Made by a program: the position numbers and the translations under genes. Below, in pieces: positions 44,249 through 53,342 of a stretch of 64,000 nt of DNA (within the stretch, counting starts at the first letter, position 1; every line of letters begins with the position of its first letter). The notes under the pieces were generated by a model that was not told the origin of the DNA, searched no databases, and saw only the letters and a program-made list of their open reading frames with translations. The DNA comes from Pseudomonadota bacterium (GTDB lineage Bacteria; Pseudomonadota; Alphaproteobacteria; Rhizobiales; Xanthobacteraceae): contig CAUJJN010000221.1 of assembly GCA_963204905.1 (NCBI GenBank), positions 1 through 64,000 on the forward strand. The letters run 5' to 3'.

Positions 44249-44437
44249 TTGGATAAAGTAGGCGGGAAGATGCGATGTGATCAACACCAGCGAGCTCAGT
44301 CGATCTGAGCGGTGCTCAGGCCCTCCTGAAAGCCGACCTTGAATGAGCGCGCGAGATTGACGCACGGGTTTCCGGGTGACAGCCGGAAACGGGCCGCTAA
44401 ACTCGCTCCGATGAATCGATGATTCTCCAGTTTTTTC

Positions 44438-46333
44438 TTGTCGCGCGGTTTCGTGCGCCCGGCGGCGGCAACTCTGACAACGCTTGCCGTGTCCCTGGTG
44501 ACGCCCGTTCATGCGCGTGCCGGCATGTCTGCCTGCGCTGACGAGCGGGTCAAGACGACGATGTTGTCCGTTGCTGATCTTGCCGCGGCGGAAGCAGCAT
44601 GTGGTGATATTCTTGCGGATCATCCAAATGATACGGATCGGCAGAAGGCCGCGTTCTATCGTGGGCTGATGCGTTTTCTGCAAGTGGTCCAGACCGGCAT
44701 GATGCAGGGGGGCGGAAAAGACGGCGCACCGAATTACGCACCTCCGACGCTCGCCCAGCTTCGTCTCGCGCTGGCGGATATCGAGACCGCCATCGGCATC
44801 GACGGGCCGATGAAGGGCGATGCGCTTGCCATGCGTGTGACCGTCAATCAACTGCTGGGAAACGCGTCCGCGGCGCAAGCGGATATTGGCAGGGCGATGC
44901 AGGAAGCGCCCAACTCTGCCACGCCCTATGTGCAGCGTGCGCTGGAGCATGAACGCGCCGGCGATGCCGCCGCCGCGCTGACGGACCTCGACCGCGCGAT
45001 CGAGATCGATCCGGCGGCTGGCACGGCACGCGCCGCGCGCGGCAGGCTGTTGCGTCGACTGGGACTATTGCTTCGGGCCAAAGCCGACTTCGCCGCGGCG
45101 GCGGCGCTCGGGCCGCCATTCCGGCGCCTTGCATTGATCCAGAAATCGGAAGTCGAGCTGCGCGCCGGCGATCTCAAGGCTGCCTATGACGACCTGCTCA
45201 TCGCCGCGCATGAAAGCGGCGATTTGTCTGAGCCGGACGCCAGGGCGATGAATGCCGACCTGCTGGTGCGGGCCGGTGATCTTGCGCTCGACAAGATGAA
45301 GGATATTGCAGCCGCCGAACGACATTATCGCGATGCATCGCAGATGTCCGCGACCGGCTGGAACGCGATGATGGGCCTCGCGCGCATCGCGGAACAACGT
45401 GGCGACAACGCCACAGCCGCGGCAATCTACCAGCGCATTCTGACGGCGACCGAGGCAACACCGAGACTTTATGAGCGAATGCTGGCGTCGTTCCGTCTGA
45501 TGCAACTGACCCGGCCGATGAAACGCAGCGATCGAGGTATATTTCGCAATGCCTACGATGTCGGCATCACGGCCGGCAAGGGTTCGCCCGACAGGCTAAA
45601 GCGCGTTGCGTTCGTGATCGGAGAGTCAGATTACCTCAAACTCGCCAGTTTGCCCAATCCGCGGCGCGATGCGGCTGTGATTGCCAACGCGTTGGCCGAG
45701 ATGGGATTCGATGCGGTGGAGATCGCTGAGAATCTCGACGCATCCCAGTTGCGCGGCGTTCCAGGCGTCATTGCCGAGAAAGCCGCCTCGGCGGATGTCG
45801 TCATGGTGTTCTATGCGGGCCACGGTGTCGAGGCTAATGGCGTCAACTATCTTGTCCCGGTGGATGCCGCGCCGGAGAGCGATCGTGACCTGAAGAACGG
45901 AGCGCTCGCGCTCGCCGACCTCACGGCTGCGGCGGCGAATGCCCGACGTGGCTCGCTTGTCGTCGTCGATGCCTGCCGTGACGATCCCTTTGTCGAGGCG
46001 CGTGCGGTGTTGGCCGCGCGCAGTTCGGCAGCGCAAAAGGAGCAGGGGCCGCCGCGTTTGCATTCCGGTCTTGCGACGACGCCCGCCGTCGGGGCGCGCA
46101 GCGTGGTGTTCCATTCCACCCAGCCCGGTCAGGCCGCGCTCGATGGCGATGGGCTCGATAGCCCGTTCGTGCGCGCGCTGCTGGAAACGCTGGCAACGCC
46201 GAACCAGCCGTTTCAGACTGTTGTGCAGGAGACAACGGCTCGCGTGAGCGAAAAAACCCAGGGACTCCAGATTCCGGCAGCTTACGGGACGTCTCCGGTC
46301 GTCGCGCTTCTGCCCCCGACCGCGACACGTTGA
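44438..46333 (+). CDS. TPR-repeat protein with caspase-like (peptidase C14) domain
   Basis: A 631-residue protein. A signal-like N-terminus (about residues 1-28) suggests export. Residues about 130-330 hold tetratricopeptide-like repeats (e.g. APNSATPYVQRALEHERAGD, DRAIEIDPAAG). From about residue 385 a metacaspase-type domain begins RLKRVAFVIGESDYLKLASLPNPRRDA, with catalytic His462 in FYAGHGVE and Cys513 in VVVDACRDDP. Such proteins may cleave partners or act as scaffolds. No ATG fits; the start is set at TTG 44438, without a ribosome site, so the exact N-terminus is unsure. It stands alone between two minus-strand groups. Confidence 0.88.
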   Translation: MSRGFVRPAAATLTTLAVSLVTPVHARAGMSACADERVKTTMLSVADLAAAEAACGDILADHPNDTDRQKAAFYRGLMRFLQVVQTGMMQGGGKDGAPNYAPPTLAQLRLALADIETAIGIDGPMKGDALAMRVTVNQLLGNASAAQADIGRAMQEAPNSATPYVQRALEHERAGDAAAALTDLDRAIEIDPAAGTARAARGRLLRRLGLLLRAKADFAAAAALGPPFRRLALIQKSEVELRAGDLKAAYDDLLIAAHESGDLSEPDARAMNADLLVRAGDLALDKMKDIAAAERHYRDASQMSATGWNAMMGLARIAEQRGDNATAAAIYQRILTATEATPRLYERMLASFRLMQLTRPMKRSDRGIFRNAYDVGITAGKGSPDRLKRVAFVIGESDYLKLASLPNPRRDAAVIANALAEMGFDAVEIAENLDASQLRGVPGVIAEKAASADVVMVFYAGHGVEANGVNYLVPVDAAPESDRDLKNGALALADLTAAAANARRGSLVVVDACRDDPFVEARAVLAARSSAAQKEQGPPRLHSGLATTPAVGARSVVFHSTQPGQAALDGDGLDSPFVRALLETLATPNQPFQTVVQETTARVSEKTQGLQIPAAYGTSPVVALLPPTATR

Positions 46334-46343
46334 TCTCGCGGCA

Positions 46344-46976
46344 TCACTCGGCGTCGTGCTGGCGCTCCGGCGCGGCATCAGCGAAGGCCGGCACCGCTTG
46401 CGCGGCGGCTTCGGCTTGCAGCAGGCGCGGATAGGCTGACAGATCGACGCCAAAGCGGCGCGCGTTGAACAGTTGCGGGATCAGGCAGATATCAGCGAGC
46501 GAGGGTGCCATGCCGAAACAAAATGGCCCTGGCTCATGTGCGATCAAGGTTTCGCAGGCTGCCAACCCCTCGCTGATGGCCCACGCGGCCCAGCCCGTAA
46601 CCTTGTCTTCAGCAAGGCCGAGCTGCCGCAGTTGTGCCAGAACCTTGAGATTCTGAACCGGATGGGTATCGCAGGCGATCGCTTGCGCGAAAGCACGCAC
46701 ATGCGCGCAACGGATCGGATCGGTTGGTAGTAGTGGTGGTTGTGGATGAGTCTCGTCGAGCCACTCGATGATCGCCAGCGACTGCGTCAACGTGGTGTCG
46801 TCATCGAGCGACAGCGCGGGAACGAACCCTTGCGGATTGAGCTTGAGATAATCCGCCGCGCGCTGCTCGCCCTTGCGTAAATGATGCGCGATGTGATCGG
46901 CATGTACACCTTTCAGATTGAGCGCGATCCGCACCCGCCACGAGGCGGTGCTGCGATAGTATCCATGAAGTTGCAA
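46344..46976 (-). CDS. maiA: Maleylacetoacetate isomerase-like glutathione transferase (zeta class)
   Basis: A 210-residue GST-fold protein. The zeta-class signature is complete: LHGYYRSTASWRVRIALNLKG (SSxSxRVR-type active site), LNPQGFVPAL, and TQSLAIIEWLDETHPQPPLLP. MaiA isomerises 4-maleylacetoacetate to fumarylacetoacetate in tyrosine/homogentisate breakdown. No other homogentisate genes are adjacent, so a related maleylpyruvate-type substrate is possible. It follows the NADP-dependent oxidoreductase on the same strand after a 74-base gap. Confidence 0.88.
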   Translation of the reverse strand: MQLHGYYRSTASWRVRIALNLKGVHADHIAHHLRKGEQRAADYLKLNPQGFVPALSLDDDTTLTQSLAIIEWLDETHPQPPLLPTDPIRCAHVRAFAQAIACDTHPVQNLKVLAQLRQLGLAEDKVTGWAAWAISEGLAACETLIAHEPGPFCFGMAPSLADICLIPQLFNARRFGVDLSAYPRLLQAEAAAQAVPAFADAAPERQHDAE

Positions 46977-47050
46977 TGCAGGACTCCTGACAGCGTGCGG
47001 CGGATGTCGCCGCCCGGGAACATGTTGAAGCGGGATCGAGTGGCGCGGTG

Positions 47051-48052
47051 TCAGACCTTGACCATGCGTTTGCCGCGATTTTCACCGGCGAGCAATCCGA
47101 TCAGCGCTTGCGGCGTATTCTCGATGCCAGCGATAACGTCTTCCTGCACTTTCAGTTTGCCTGCCACGACCCAGGATTGCAGGTCGGACAAAGCTTGATC
47201 GCGCTGGTCCATGTAGTCCATCACGATGAACCCCTGCATCGTCAGGCGCTTCACCACGATCAGGCCGGGCACGCCGCGTGGCCCGGTGGCTGATGGCACA
47301 CCGTCGTACTGTGAGATGGCGCCGCAGCAGGCGATGCGGCCGTGGAGGTTCATCTGCGAGATGCAAGCTTCGAGAATGTCGCCGCCGACGTTGTCAAAAT
47401 AGACATCTATGCCTTTCGGGGCCGCCGCTTTCAGGGCTTTGTAAACCGCGCCGTCCTTGTAATCGACCGCTGCATCGAAGCCGAGCGTCGAAGTCAGCCA
47501 ATGACACTTTTCGGCGCCGCCCGCGATGCCGATGACATGGCATCCCTTGATTTTGGCGATTTGACCGACGATGGATCCGACGGATCCGGCGGCCGCCGAC
47601 ACCACGACGGTTTCGCCGGCTTTGGGTTTGCCGACATTGAGTAAGCCGAAATAGGCCGTGAGGCCGGCGATGCCGTAGACACTCAGCAGATGCGTCAGCG
47701 GTTCGATACGAGGCATCTTGGTGAGATGCTTGGCGGGCACCGCCGCGAAATCCTGCCAGCCGGTATCGCCGAACACGATATCGCCGGGCGCAAAACCTTC
47801 AGCTTTCGATGACACGACTTCGGCGATCGCGCCTCCGGCCATCACTGTATTGGCCTCCACCGCCGAGCGGTAGGTCGCGCCGTGCATCCAGGCCCTATTG
47901 GCGGCGTCGAGCGAGATGTAGCGCACCCGCAACAACACCTCGCCATCCTTCGGCTCTGGGATATTGCTTTCGACCAGCCTGAAATGCGTGGACGCCAGCT
48001 TGTCCTTGGGCTTTTCCACCAGCAGGATCTGACGATTGGTCGCAACGGCCAT
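47051..48052 (-). CDS. NADP-dependent alkenal/one oxidoreductase (MDR family)
   Basis: A 333-residue zinc-free medium-chain reductase: NRQILLVEKPKDKLASTHFRLVE, YISLDAANRAWMHG, VYGIAGLTAYFGLLNVGKPKAGETVVVSAAAGSVG (AxxGxxG-type NADP site) and FDNVGGDILEACISQMN. It belongs with CurA and leukotriene B4 dehydrogenase-like enzymes that reduce activated double bonds. ATG 48052 is preferred over the ATG two codons upstream because GGAG is then correctly spaced. Confidence 0.92.
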   Translation of the reverse strand: MAVATNRQILLVEKPKDKLASTHFRLVESNIPEPKDGEVLLRVRYISLDAANRAWMHGATYRSAVEANTVMAGGAIAEVVSSKAEGFAPGDIVFGDTGWQDFAAVPAKHLTKMPRIEPLTHLLSVYGIAGLTAYFGLLNVGKPKAGETVVVSAAAGSVGSIVGQIAKIKGCHVIGIAGGAEKCHWLTSTLGFDAAVDYKDGAVYKALKAAAPKGIDVYFDNVGGDILEACISQMNLHGRIACCGAISQYDGVPSATGPRGVPGLIVVKRLTMQGFIVMDYMDQRDQALSDLQSWVVAGKLKVQEDVIAGIENTPQALIGLLAGENRGKRMVKV

Positions 48053-48149
48053 GGGCATTCTCCGGATTTGTGTTGTTGTCGGAGGCTAGTCGGCGGAGGC
48101 ACGGGCGACAACAACAATTGTCGAAGCCGGTCCGAACAGGTTTCGGCCG

Positions 48150-49466
48150 CTAGAAAAAAGCGAGGTCCCGGGGTTGCCCGCCGGCAACGGCCGTCGCGTA
48201 CTCGATGGCCAGGAACAGCCCGCCTGCGACGAAAATCCTGCGTCCGAGTTTGGCTGCGAGTTCGGTGCTTAATGTCGCCGCCTCCTCGACGGATGCGGTG
48301 GTGTGAATCGCCGCAGACGGGTTGGCGCGGCGTGCGGCAGCGGCGATCTGGCCCGGTGAAGCTCCCTTGTGATAAGCCGACGAACAGATGATCGTATCGA
48401 ATGCTGGCGCCAGCAACGCGACGATTTCATCGGCGCTCTTATCCTGAGAAACACCGACCACCAGCAGCCAGTCCTGTTGCCCGTGAGTTCGGTGCAGGCC
48501 GGCGAGCGCGCGCGCGATGCCATCCGGCGTATGGCCGACGTCGATCACGGTGAGCGGATCGCGGCGGATCGTTTCCAGGCGACCGGGCCATCGGGTTTCC
48601 AGAAGACCGTTGCGGATGGCGTGCGCTATCGCTAGGTCATCCATTGGTGCGGTAGCGGTTCGTGTCCAGAGCAGGAACAGAACCGCGGCGATCGCGGCGT
48701 TGTCGACCTGGAAGGCGCCGGACAAACCTATGCTCAGATCGCGCAGAGAGAAACCGTCAAAACTCAGATTGAATGTCTCGCCAGCGTCGGATGTCAGTTC
48801 GTGCGCGATGCCGATGTCGCCGCGAATGAACAGGCTTGTCGTTTGACGGTTGCGATTATAGGCGAGCAGATGATCGCGCAACGGTCGGCAGTTGCCGCCG
48901 TAGACGATCGTGCCGCCTGCCGCGCAGGCATCGCTTTTGTCGGAGGCGATCAGGGCGAGCGAGTTGCCGAGCAGACTGACGTGCTCAAGGTCGACCGAGG
49001 CCACGCAGGTCGTGGTAGCGCCGACCAGCCGCACCGGATCGTAGCGGCCGCCGATGCCGGCCTCGAACACCATGAAGTCGCAGGCGTCTTGCTGGAAATA
49101 CAAACAGGCCAACGCGAACTGGGCCTCGAATGCGCCAAAGCGTTCATTGCGCGGCTTCGATAGTTTCTCGATGGCGTTTGCGGTGCGCGCGATCAGTTCG
49201 GTCAGGCGAGCGTCGGTGATCGCAACATTGTTGATCTGAAAGCGCTCGTTGAAGCGATAGAGGTGTGGGGACGTGAAAAGCCCGGTGCGCAGCCCGGCAG
49301 CGCGGCCGATGCCGGCGCAGAATGCCGCCGTGCTGCCTTTGCCGTTGGAGCCGGTAACAACGACGGATCGCTGCTGGAGGCGCACGCGATCGATGGCAAG
49401 CCGGTCCAGCAGTGCAGTCAGCCGCGCAAGGCAGATTCCGTCGCCATATTTCGGGAGATCAAACAT
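48150..49466 (-). CDS. FolC-like Mur-ligase family protein
   Basis: A 438-residue ligase resembling folylpolyglutamate/dihydrofolate synthase. The P-loop is VVTGSNGKGSTAAF; GLFTSPHLYRFNERFQINN, VFEAGIGGRYDPVRL, SVDLEHVSLLGNSL and DVGHTPDGIARAL are typical FolC segments. These enzymes join an amino acid to a carboxyl group with ATP via an acyl phosphate. It is not beside accD, the usual folC setting, and its start overlaps an ATP-grasp ligase gene by eight bases, so it is likely a paralogue making a different amide. A housekeeping role as folC is less likely but cannot be excluded. Confidence 0.88.
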   Translation of the reverse strand: MFDLPKYGDGICLARLTALLDRLAIDRVRLQQRSVVVTGSNGKGSTAAFCAGIGRAAGLRTGLFTSPHLYRFNERFQINNVAITDARLTELIARTANAIEKLSKPRNERFGAFEAQFALACLYFQQDACDFMVFEAGIGGRYDPVRLVGATTTCVASVDLEHVSLLGNSLALIASDKSDACAAGGTIVYGGNCRPLRDHLLAYNRNRQTTSLFIRGDIGIAHELTSDAGETFNLSFDGFSLRDLSIGLSGAFQVDNAAIAAVLFLLWTRTATAPMDDLAIAHAIRNGLLETRWPGRLETIRRDPLTVIDVGHTPDGIARALAGLHRTHGQQDWLLVVGVSQDKSADEIVALLAPAFDTIICSSAYHKGASPGQIAAAARRANPSAAIHTTASVEEAATLSTELAAKLGRRIFVAGGLFLAIEYATAVAGGQPRDLAFF

Positions 49467-50574
49467 GCAGCAAGCCGATCGACGTGAAGGTGTGGCGCCA
49501 GATCGTCAGGATCAGGTCGTCCCGTCCACTGTCCTCCAGAAAACGAATCGAGGGATTGGCATTGATTTCAATTACGGCCATGGCGGCGGGGTCATCGTTG
49601 ATATTGACGAAAAGATCGACTGCCGCGGCGCGTAAACCCAGCGCCTGGGCTGCCTGACGCGCCAGCGCTATCGCGGCATCGTGATGATGGGGTCGCGCGA
49701 ATGCCATGGTGCCACCGGCGCTTCGATTCATCCGGCCCGGCAACGGGTAGTGGTGGCCTGCGGGAAAAACGCCATCAGCATTGTTGGTATCGTCGAGGGC
49801 CGTGCCGGTCGGTGAAAGGCCGTGAGCTTGCAGGTTCCGATCATGCGCAGCGAGCAGTTCGCGAAGCGAACGGATGCCGTCGCCGATCAAGGCCGGCGGA
49901 AATTTGCGAACGGTGAAAACGTCGTTTCCATCGAGCAGGAAGATTCGATATTCGTCGCCGCTAACGATCGGCTGGAGCAGGATCGAATCGTAGAAGTGCG
50001 CCACTTCGTCCATGTAGTTGGCCAGCATATTCGGGCCGATCAGTGGGCGGGCGAAGTCGCCGCGCGATCCCTGCAGCGGTTTGGCAAAGGCGCGGTGATC
50101 AAGACCGGCGAAATACGCCGTTGCGTCGGTTCGTTCGTGGCCCGGGGGGCGATGGGCGCTATGGCGCGAATTCAGAAAAAAATACTCCCCAGACAGGGTG
50201 GATATTCCGGCCTGTTGGAGGATGCGCTGCGTAAAATACTTGTCGTTGGCCAACGTGGCGGCGGTGGCGTCGTTTTGGGGAAAGGCCGAGCAGCGTCCGC
50301 CGCCGAAGCAACGGCTGGCCGTTGCGGAAGCCACCCTGAACAGCAGCCCGCTGTCGCCGTCGAGGGGGATGAAATTCAGGTCCAGGCGGGCGCAGGCAAA
50401 CGCGGCATGGATGGCATGATCCGGATAAAAGCCCGGCTTCGCTCGCCGAAAATCCTGAAGGGGTCGCATGAAGGTAATGTCGGGTATTCGAAGGGCGCTC
50501 CGGCGGAGCATGCCGTTGAAGTCTACTTGATCGGCCAATGCTGATCCATCTTTAGTCCCCGTAAGTTCCGCCAT
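49459..50574 (-). CDS. ATP-grasp ligase (cyanophycin-synthetase-like ATP-grasp domain)
   Basis: A 371-residue protein. The C-terminal two thirds form an ATP-grasp fold: ANDKYFTQRILQQAGIST, RAFAKPLQGSRGDFARP, ILLQPIVSGDEYRIFLLDG, and the metal site LRAAAVDLFVNIND with AVIEINANPSIRF. The N-terminal ~100 residues (FMRPLQDFRRAKPGFY, LNFIPLDGDSGLLFRV) are not assigned to a domain. ATP-grasp enzymes form amide bonds via acyl phosphates. Its 3' end overlaps the FolC-like gene by eight bases, so the two ligases are coupled, the same domain pair that is fused in cyanophycin synthetase. Product unknown. Confidence 0.85.
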   Translation of the reverse strand: MAELTGTKDGSALADQVDFNGMLRRSALRIPDITFMRPLQDFRRAKPGFYPDHAIHAAFACARLDLNFIPLDGDSGLLFRVASATASRCFGGGRCSAFPQNDATAATLANDKYFTQRILQQAGISTLSGEYFFLNSRHSAHRPPGHERTDATAYFAGLDHRAFAKPLQGSRGDFARPLIGPNMLANYMDEVAHFYDSILLQPIVSGDEYRIFLLDGNDVFTVRKFPPALIGDGIRSLRELLAAHDRNLQAHGLSPTGTALDDTNNADGVFPAGHHYPLPGRMNRSAGGTMAFARPHHHDAAIALARQAAQALGLRAAAVDLFVNINDDPAAMAVIEINANPSIRFLEDSGRDDLILTIWRHTFTSIGLLHV

Positions 50575-50788
50575 TCTGTGACCGACGATTGGTGCCTCGA
50601 CGATCGAAGTGCTGCACTCTATGGTTGCTTTTTGTGATTTTTGCTCGAAAATGACGAAGCGCTCGATTGTGTGATAGCGTGCACCACATTGCGAATCGCG
50701 GCTGTCGTGCTACCGGCGTCCGTGCTGTTGGTTGCATTCTTTGCCCGTCGACCTCGCTCTCGCCGCAGGGTCAACCGGATCCATATCC

Positions 50789-51421
50789 ATGTCCTTTCAG
50801 AAGGCTCACAGCAGTATTGTGCGGTCGATCAGGCAGGTCAGTCTGCTGCGGGATTGGCAGCTGACGCGCGGTGACCGAGCCCTGCCCAGCATTGTGGATT
50901 TCACGCCCGACGAGCGCGCGGGCGATGCTGCCGACATCGTGATGACCGAAATCAGCGTTGTTGACGACAGGCAGGCTTATCTCTGTCGTTCCGCCGGCGA
51001 GAGGGTCGAGCAACTGTTCAACGAGAAGATGCCCGGCCGTCTGGTGCATGATTGTCTGGATGCGCCGATGGCGAATGTGGGGCGTCCCATCTGGGATGCC
51101 TCTGTCCGCCACATGCTACCCATTTACTGTATCGCGCCGTTTTCGGACCCCAATGATTGCCCGGTGACCGTGGAGCAACTTCTCTTGCCTTATAGTGGCT
51201 CGAATGACGCGCGGCCGGCTTTCGTGCTGGGCGCGCTTCATGCCTGGAGCACGGAAGGTCGTTTCGACGCCCGTGGTTTGTTGCGCAATGTGTCAAAGGC
51301 CCCGGTTCACTGGACTGTGATTATCGACCCCGCGCTGAAGCGTTCGAGCGCGGCGGAGGAAAATGCCGAATGGGACGATGTCATTATCGACGGTGCGCTA
51401 TCTCCGACGCCGGCGCGCTGA
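50789..51421 (+). CDS. PAS_5-type domain protein
   Basis: A 210-residue protein with the alphaproteobacterial PAS_5 pattern: an early LLRDWQLTRGDRALPSIVDFTPDE (usually W-x-LRGDRxxPxRxDxDP), followed by VMTEISVVDDRQAYLCRSAGERVEQLFN, GRLVHDCLDAP, and a carboxy-terminal EQLLLPYSG. It lacks an output domain. Function unknown; ligand sensing is only suggested by the fold. ATG 50789 is the likely start. It is divergent from the ATP-grasp/FolC-like pair. Confidence 0.65.
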   Translation: MSFQKAHSSIVRSIRQVSLLRDWQLTRGDRALPSIVDFTPDERAGDAADIVMTEISVVDDRQAYLCRSAGERVEQLFNEKMPGRLVHDCLDAPMANVGRPIWDASVRHMLPIYCIAPFSDPNDCPVTVEQLLLPYSGSNDARPAFVLGALHAWSTEGRFDARGLLRNVSKAPVHWTVIIDPALKRSSAAEENAEWDDVIIDGALSPTPAR

Positions 51422-51607
51422 CGTCGGTTCGTGCCGGCTTATCTGTCGATGATCGCGAATGATCCATCGCTCTGTTCGGACGGCATGGAATCGTCAGAAT
51501 AGTTTTCATGAGCAAGTGTTAGTATCGTCAAATCCGCGGTGAGGACGGACTGGGTGAACCAGTGAATTTCCGCCGTGGCATTGGAAGCAACAGCGATCGA
51601 GGAAGCG

Positions 51608-53233
51608 ATGGAAAACCTGATGATCCCGTTTTCGCCGCGCTTCATCGTGCTGACGATTTGCGCGGTCGTCGCCGCTTTGCTAGTCGGCCTCGCGATGGCC
51701 GATCACAAGATCGTCAGCCTGGTCGCCATCCCGATCCTGATTTTTGGAGGGCTTACGCTGCTTGGCATTCATGATCTGGTACAGAAGGATCATGCGGTTC
51801 TGCGTAACTATCCGATCTCGGCGCATTTGCGTTTTCTGCTTGAGGAAATCCGGCCGGAGATGCGGCAGTATTTTTTCGAGAGCGAGAAGGACGGGATGCC
51901 GTTCAGTCGCGACACCCGCGCATTGGTCTATCAGCGCGCCAAGATGGTGCTCGACAAGCGGCCGTTCGGGACCCAGGAGAGCGTCTATTCCGACGGTTAT
52001 GAGTGGATGCAGCACTCCATCGCGCCCAAGCCGCGCAACACGGAGAAATTCCGCATCACCATAGGTGGTCCGGGCTGCGCCAGGCCGTATTCCGCTTCGG
52101 TGTTCAACATCTCGGCGATGAGCTTTGGTGCGCTGAGCCCCAACGCCGTGCGCGCATTGAACGCTGGCGCGAAGAAAGGAGGCTTCGCCCATGACACCGG
52201 CGAAGGTGGTGTCAGTCCGTATCATCAGGAGAACGGCGGCGATCTGATCTGGGAAATAGGCTCGGGTTACTTCGGCTGCCGAACGCGCGATGGTGAATTC
52301 GATCCGGAAGCGTTCTCGCGTGTCGCCATCCTCGATCAGATCAAGATGGTGGAATTGAAGATCAGCCAGGGCGCCAAGCCGGGCCATGGCGGCGTGTTGC
52401 CTGCGGCGAAAGTTTCCGAGGAGATTTCGCACATTCGTGGCGTAGCCATGGGCGAGGATTGCATTTCGCCAGCGGGGCACTCGGCATTCTCGACGCCGCT
52501 GGAGATGATGGCCTTTATCGGCGAGATGCGCAGACTCTCCGGCGGCAAGCCGACCGGTTTCAAGCTGTGCATTGGTCATCGCTGGGAATTTCTTGCGATC
52601 TGCAAGGCGATGCTACAGACCGGCATCTATCCGGATTTTATTGTGATCGACGGCAAGGAAGGCGGCACTGGCGCCGCGCCGCTGGAATTCATGGATCATC
52701 TTGGCATGCCGATGCGCGAAGGCGTCAACTTCGTGCACAATGCTCTGGTCGGACTGAACATCCGCGACCGCATCAAGATCGGCGCGTCCGGCAAGATCGC
52801 CACGGCTTTCGACATCGCCCGCGCCATGGCGCTCGGCGCCGATTGGTGCAACTCTGCGCGCGGCTTCATGTTCGCACTTGGTTGCATTCAGTCGCTGAGT
52901 TGCCACACCGACCGATGTCCGACCGGCGTGACCACGCAGGACCCCTCGCGTAGTCGCGCGCTGGTCGTGCCGCACAAACTCGAGCGCGTTTATAACTACC
53001 ACCATGCCACGCTGCACGCGTTGTCGGAATTGATCGCAGCCGCCGGTCTCGACCATCCGGCCGAAATTCGACCGGTCCATTTCTCGCATCGATTGACCGG
53101 GGCCGAGGTGATGTCGTTTGCGCGTCTTTACCCGGAATTGCGGCCGGGAGAACTGCTGGAAGGAACCGAGAACCCACGTTTTCGCGATGCCTGGGCGATG
53201 GCGCGAGCAGAGTCGTTTGCACCAGCGATCTAG
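51608..53233 (+). CDS. FMN-binding glutamate synthase family protein
   Basis: A 541-residue protein with an N-terminal membrane anchor (FIVLTICAVVAALLVGLAMA and VSLVAIPILIFGGLTLLGIHDL) and the FMN-binding barrel of glutamate synthase large subunits: SAMSFGALSPNAVRALNAGA, KPGHGGVLPAAKV, DGKEGGTGAAPLEFMDHLG, and a 3Fe-4S-like Cys cluster CIQSLSCHTDRCPTGV. The amidotransferase (glutaminase) domain is absent, so it does not use glutamine by itself. Such stand-alone proteins are common; their natural reaction is uncertain. AGGA precedes ATG 51608. Confidence 0.9.
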   Translation: MENLMIPFSPRFIVLTICAVVAALLVGLAMADHKIVSLVAIPILIFGGLTLLGIHDLVQKDHAVLRNYPISAHLRFLLEEIRPEMRQYFFESEKDGMPFSRDTRALVYQRAKMVLDKRPFGTQESVYSDGYEWMQHSIAPKPRNTEKFRITIGGPGCARPYSASVFNISAMSFGALSPNAVRALNAGAKKGGFAHDTGEGGVSPYHQENGGDLIWEIGSGYFGCRTRDGEFDPEAFSRVAILDQIKMVELKISQGAKPGHGGVLPAAKVSEEISHIRGVAMGEDCISPAGHSAFSTPLEMMAFIGEMRRLSGGKPTGFKLCIGHRWEFLAICKAMLQTGIYPDFIVIDGKEGGTGAAPLEFMDHLGMPMREGVNFVHNALVGLNIRDRIKIGASGKIATAFDIARAMALGADWCNSARGFMFALGCIQSLSCHTDRCPTGVTTQDPSRSRALVVPHKLERVYNYHHATLHALSELIAAAGLDHPAEIRPVHFSHRLTGAEVMSFARLYPELRPGELLEGTENPRFRDAWAMARAESFAPAI

Positions 53234-53342
53234 CGCGAGTTTTTTCAGACGTAGGGTTTCTTTGAGATGAAACCGTGATCGCGCAAAGCCGGACTCCGCC
53301 CGGCCAACCACGTTTTTCAGTCCCGTCAAAACGCCGATGGCC

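Noticed and set aside
15377..44437. Integrated genomic island bounded by tRNA-Arg
   Set aside because: No integrase, no direct repeat of the tRNA end and no mobility gene was found, so island status is only a possibility raised in the findings.
53255..53274. GGTTTC/GAAACC hairpin after the FMN glutamate-synthase-like gene
   Set aside because: Only six pairs with an eight-base loop and no following T-run; too weak to call a terminator.
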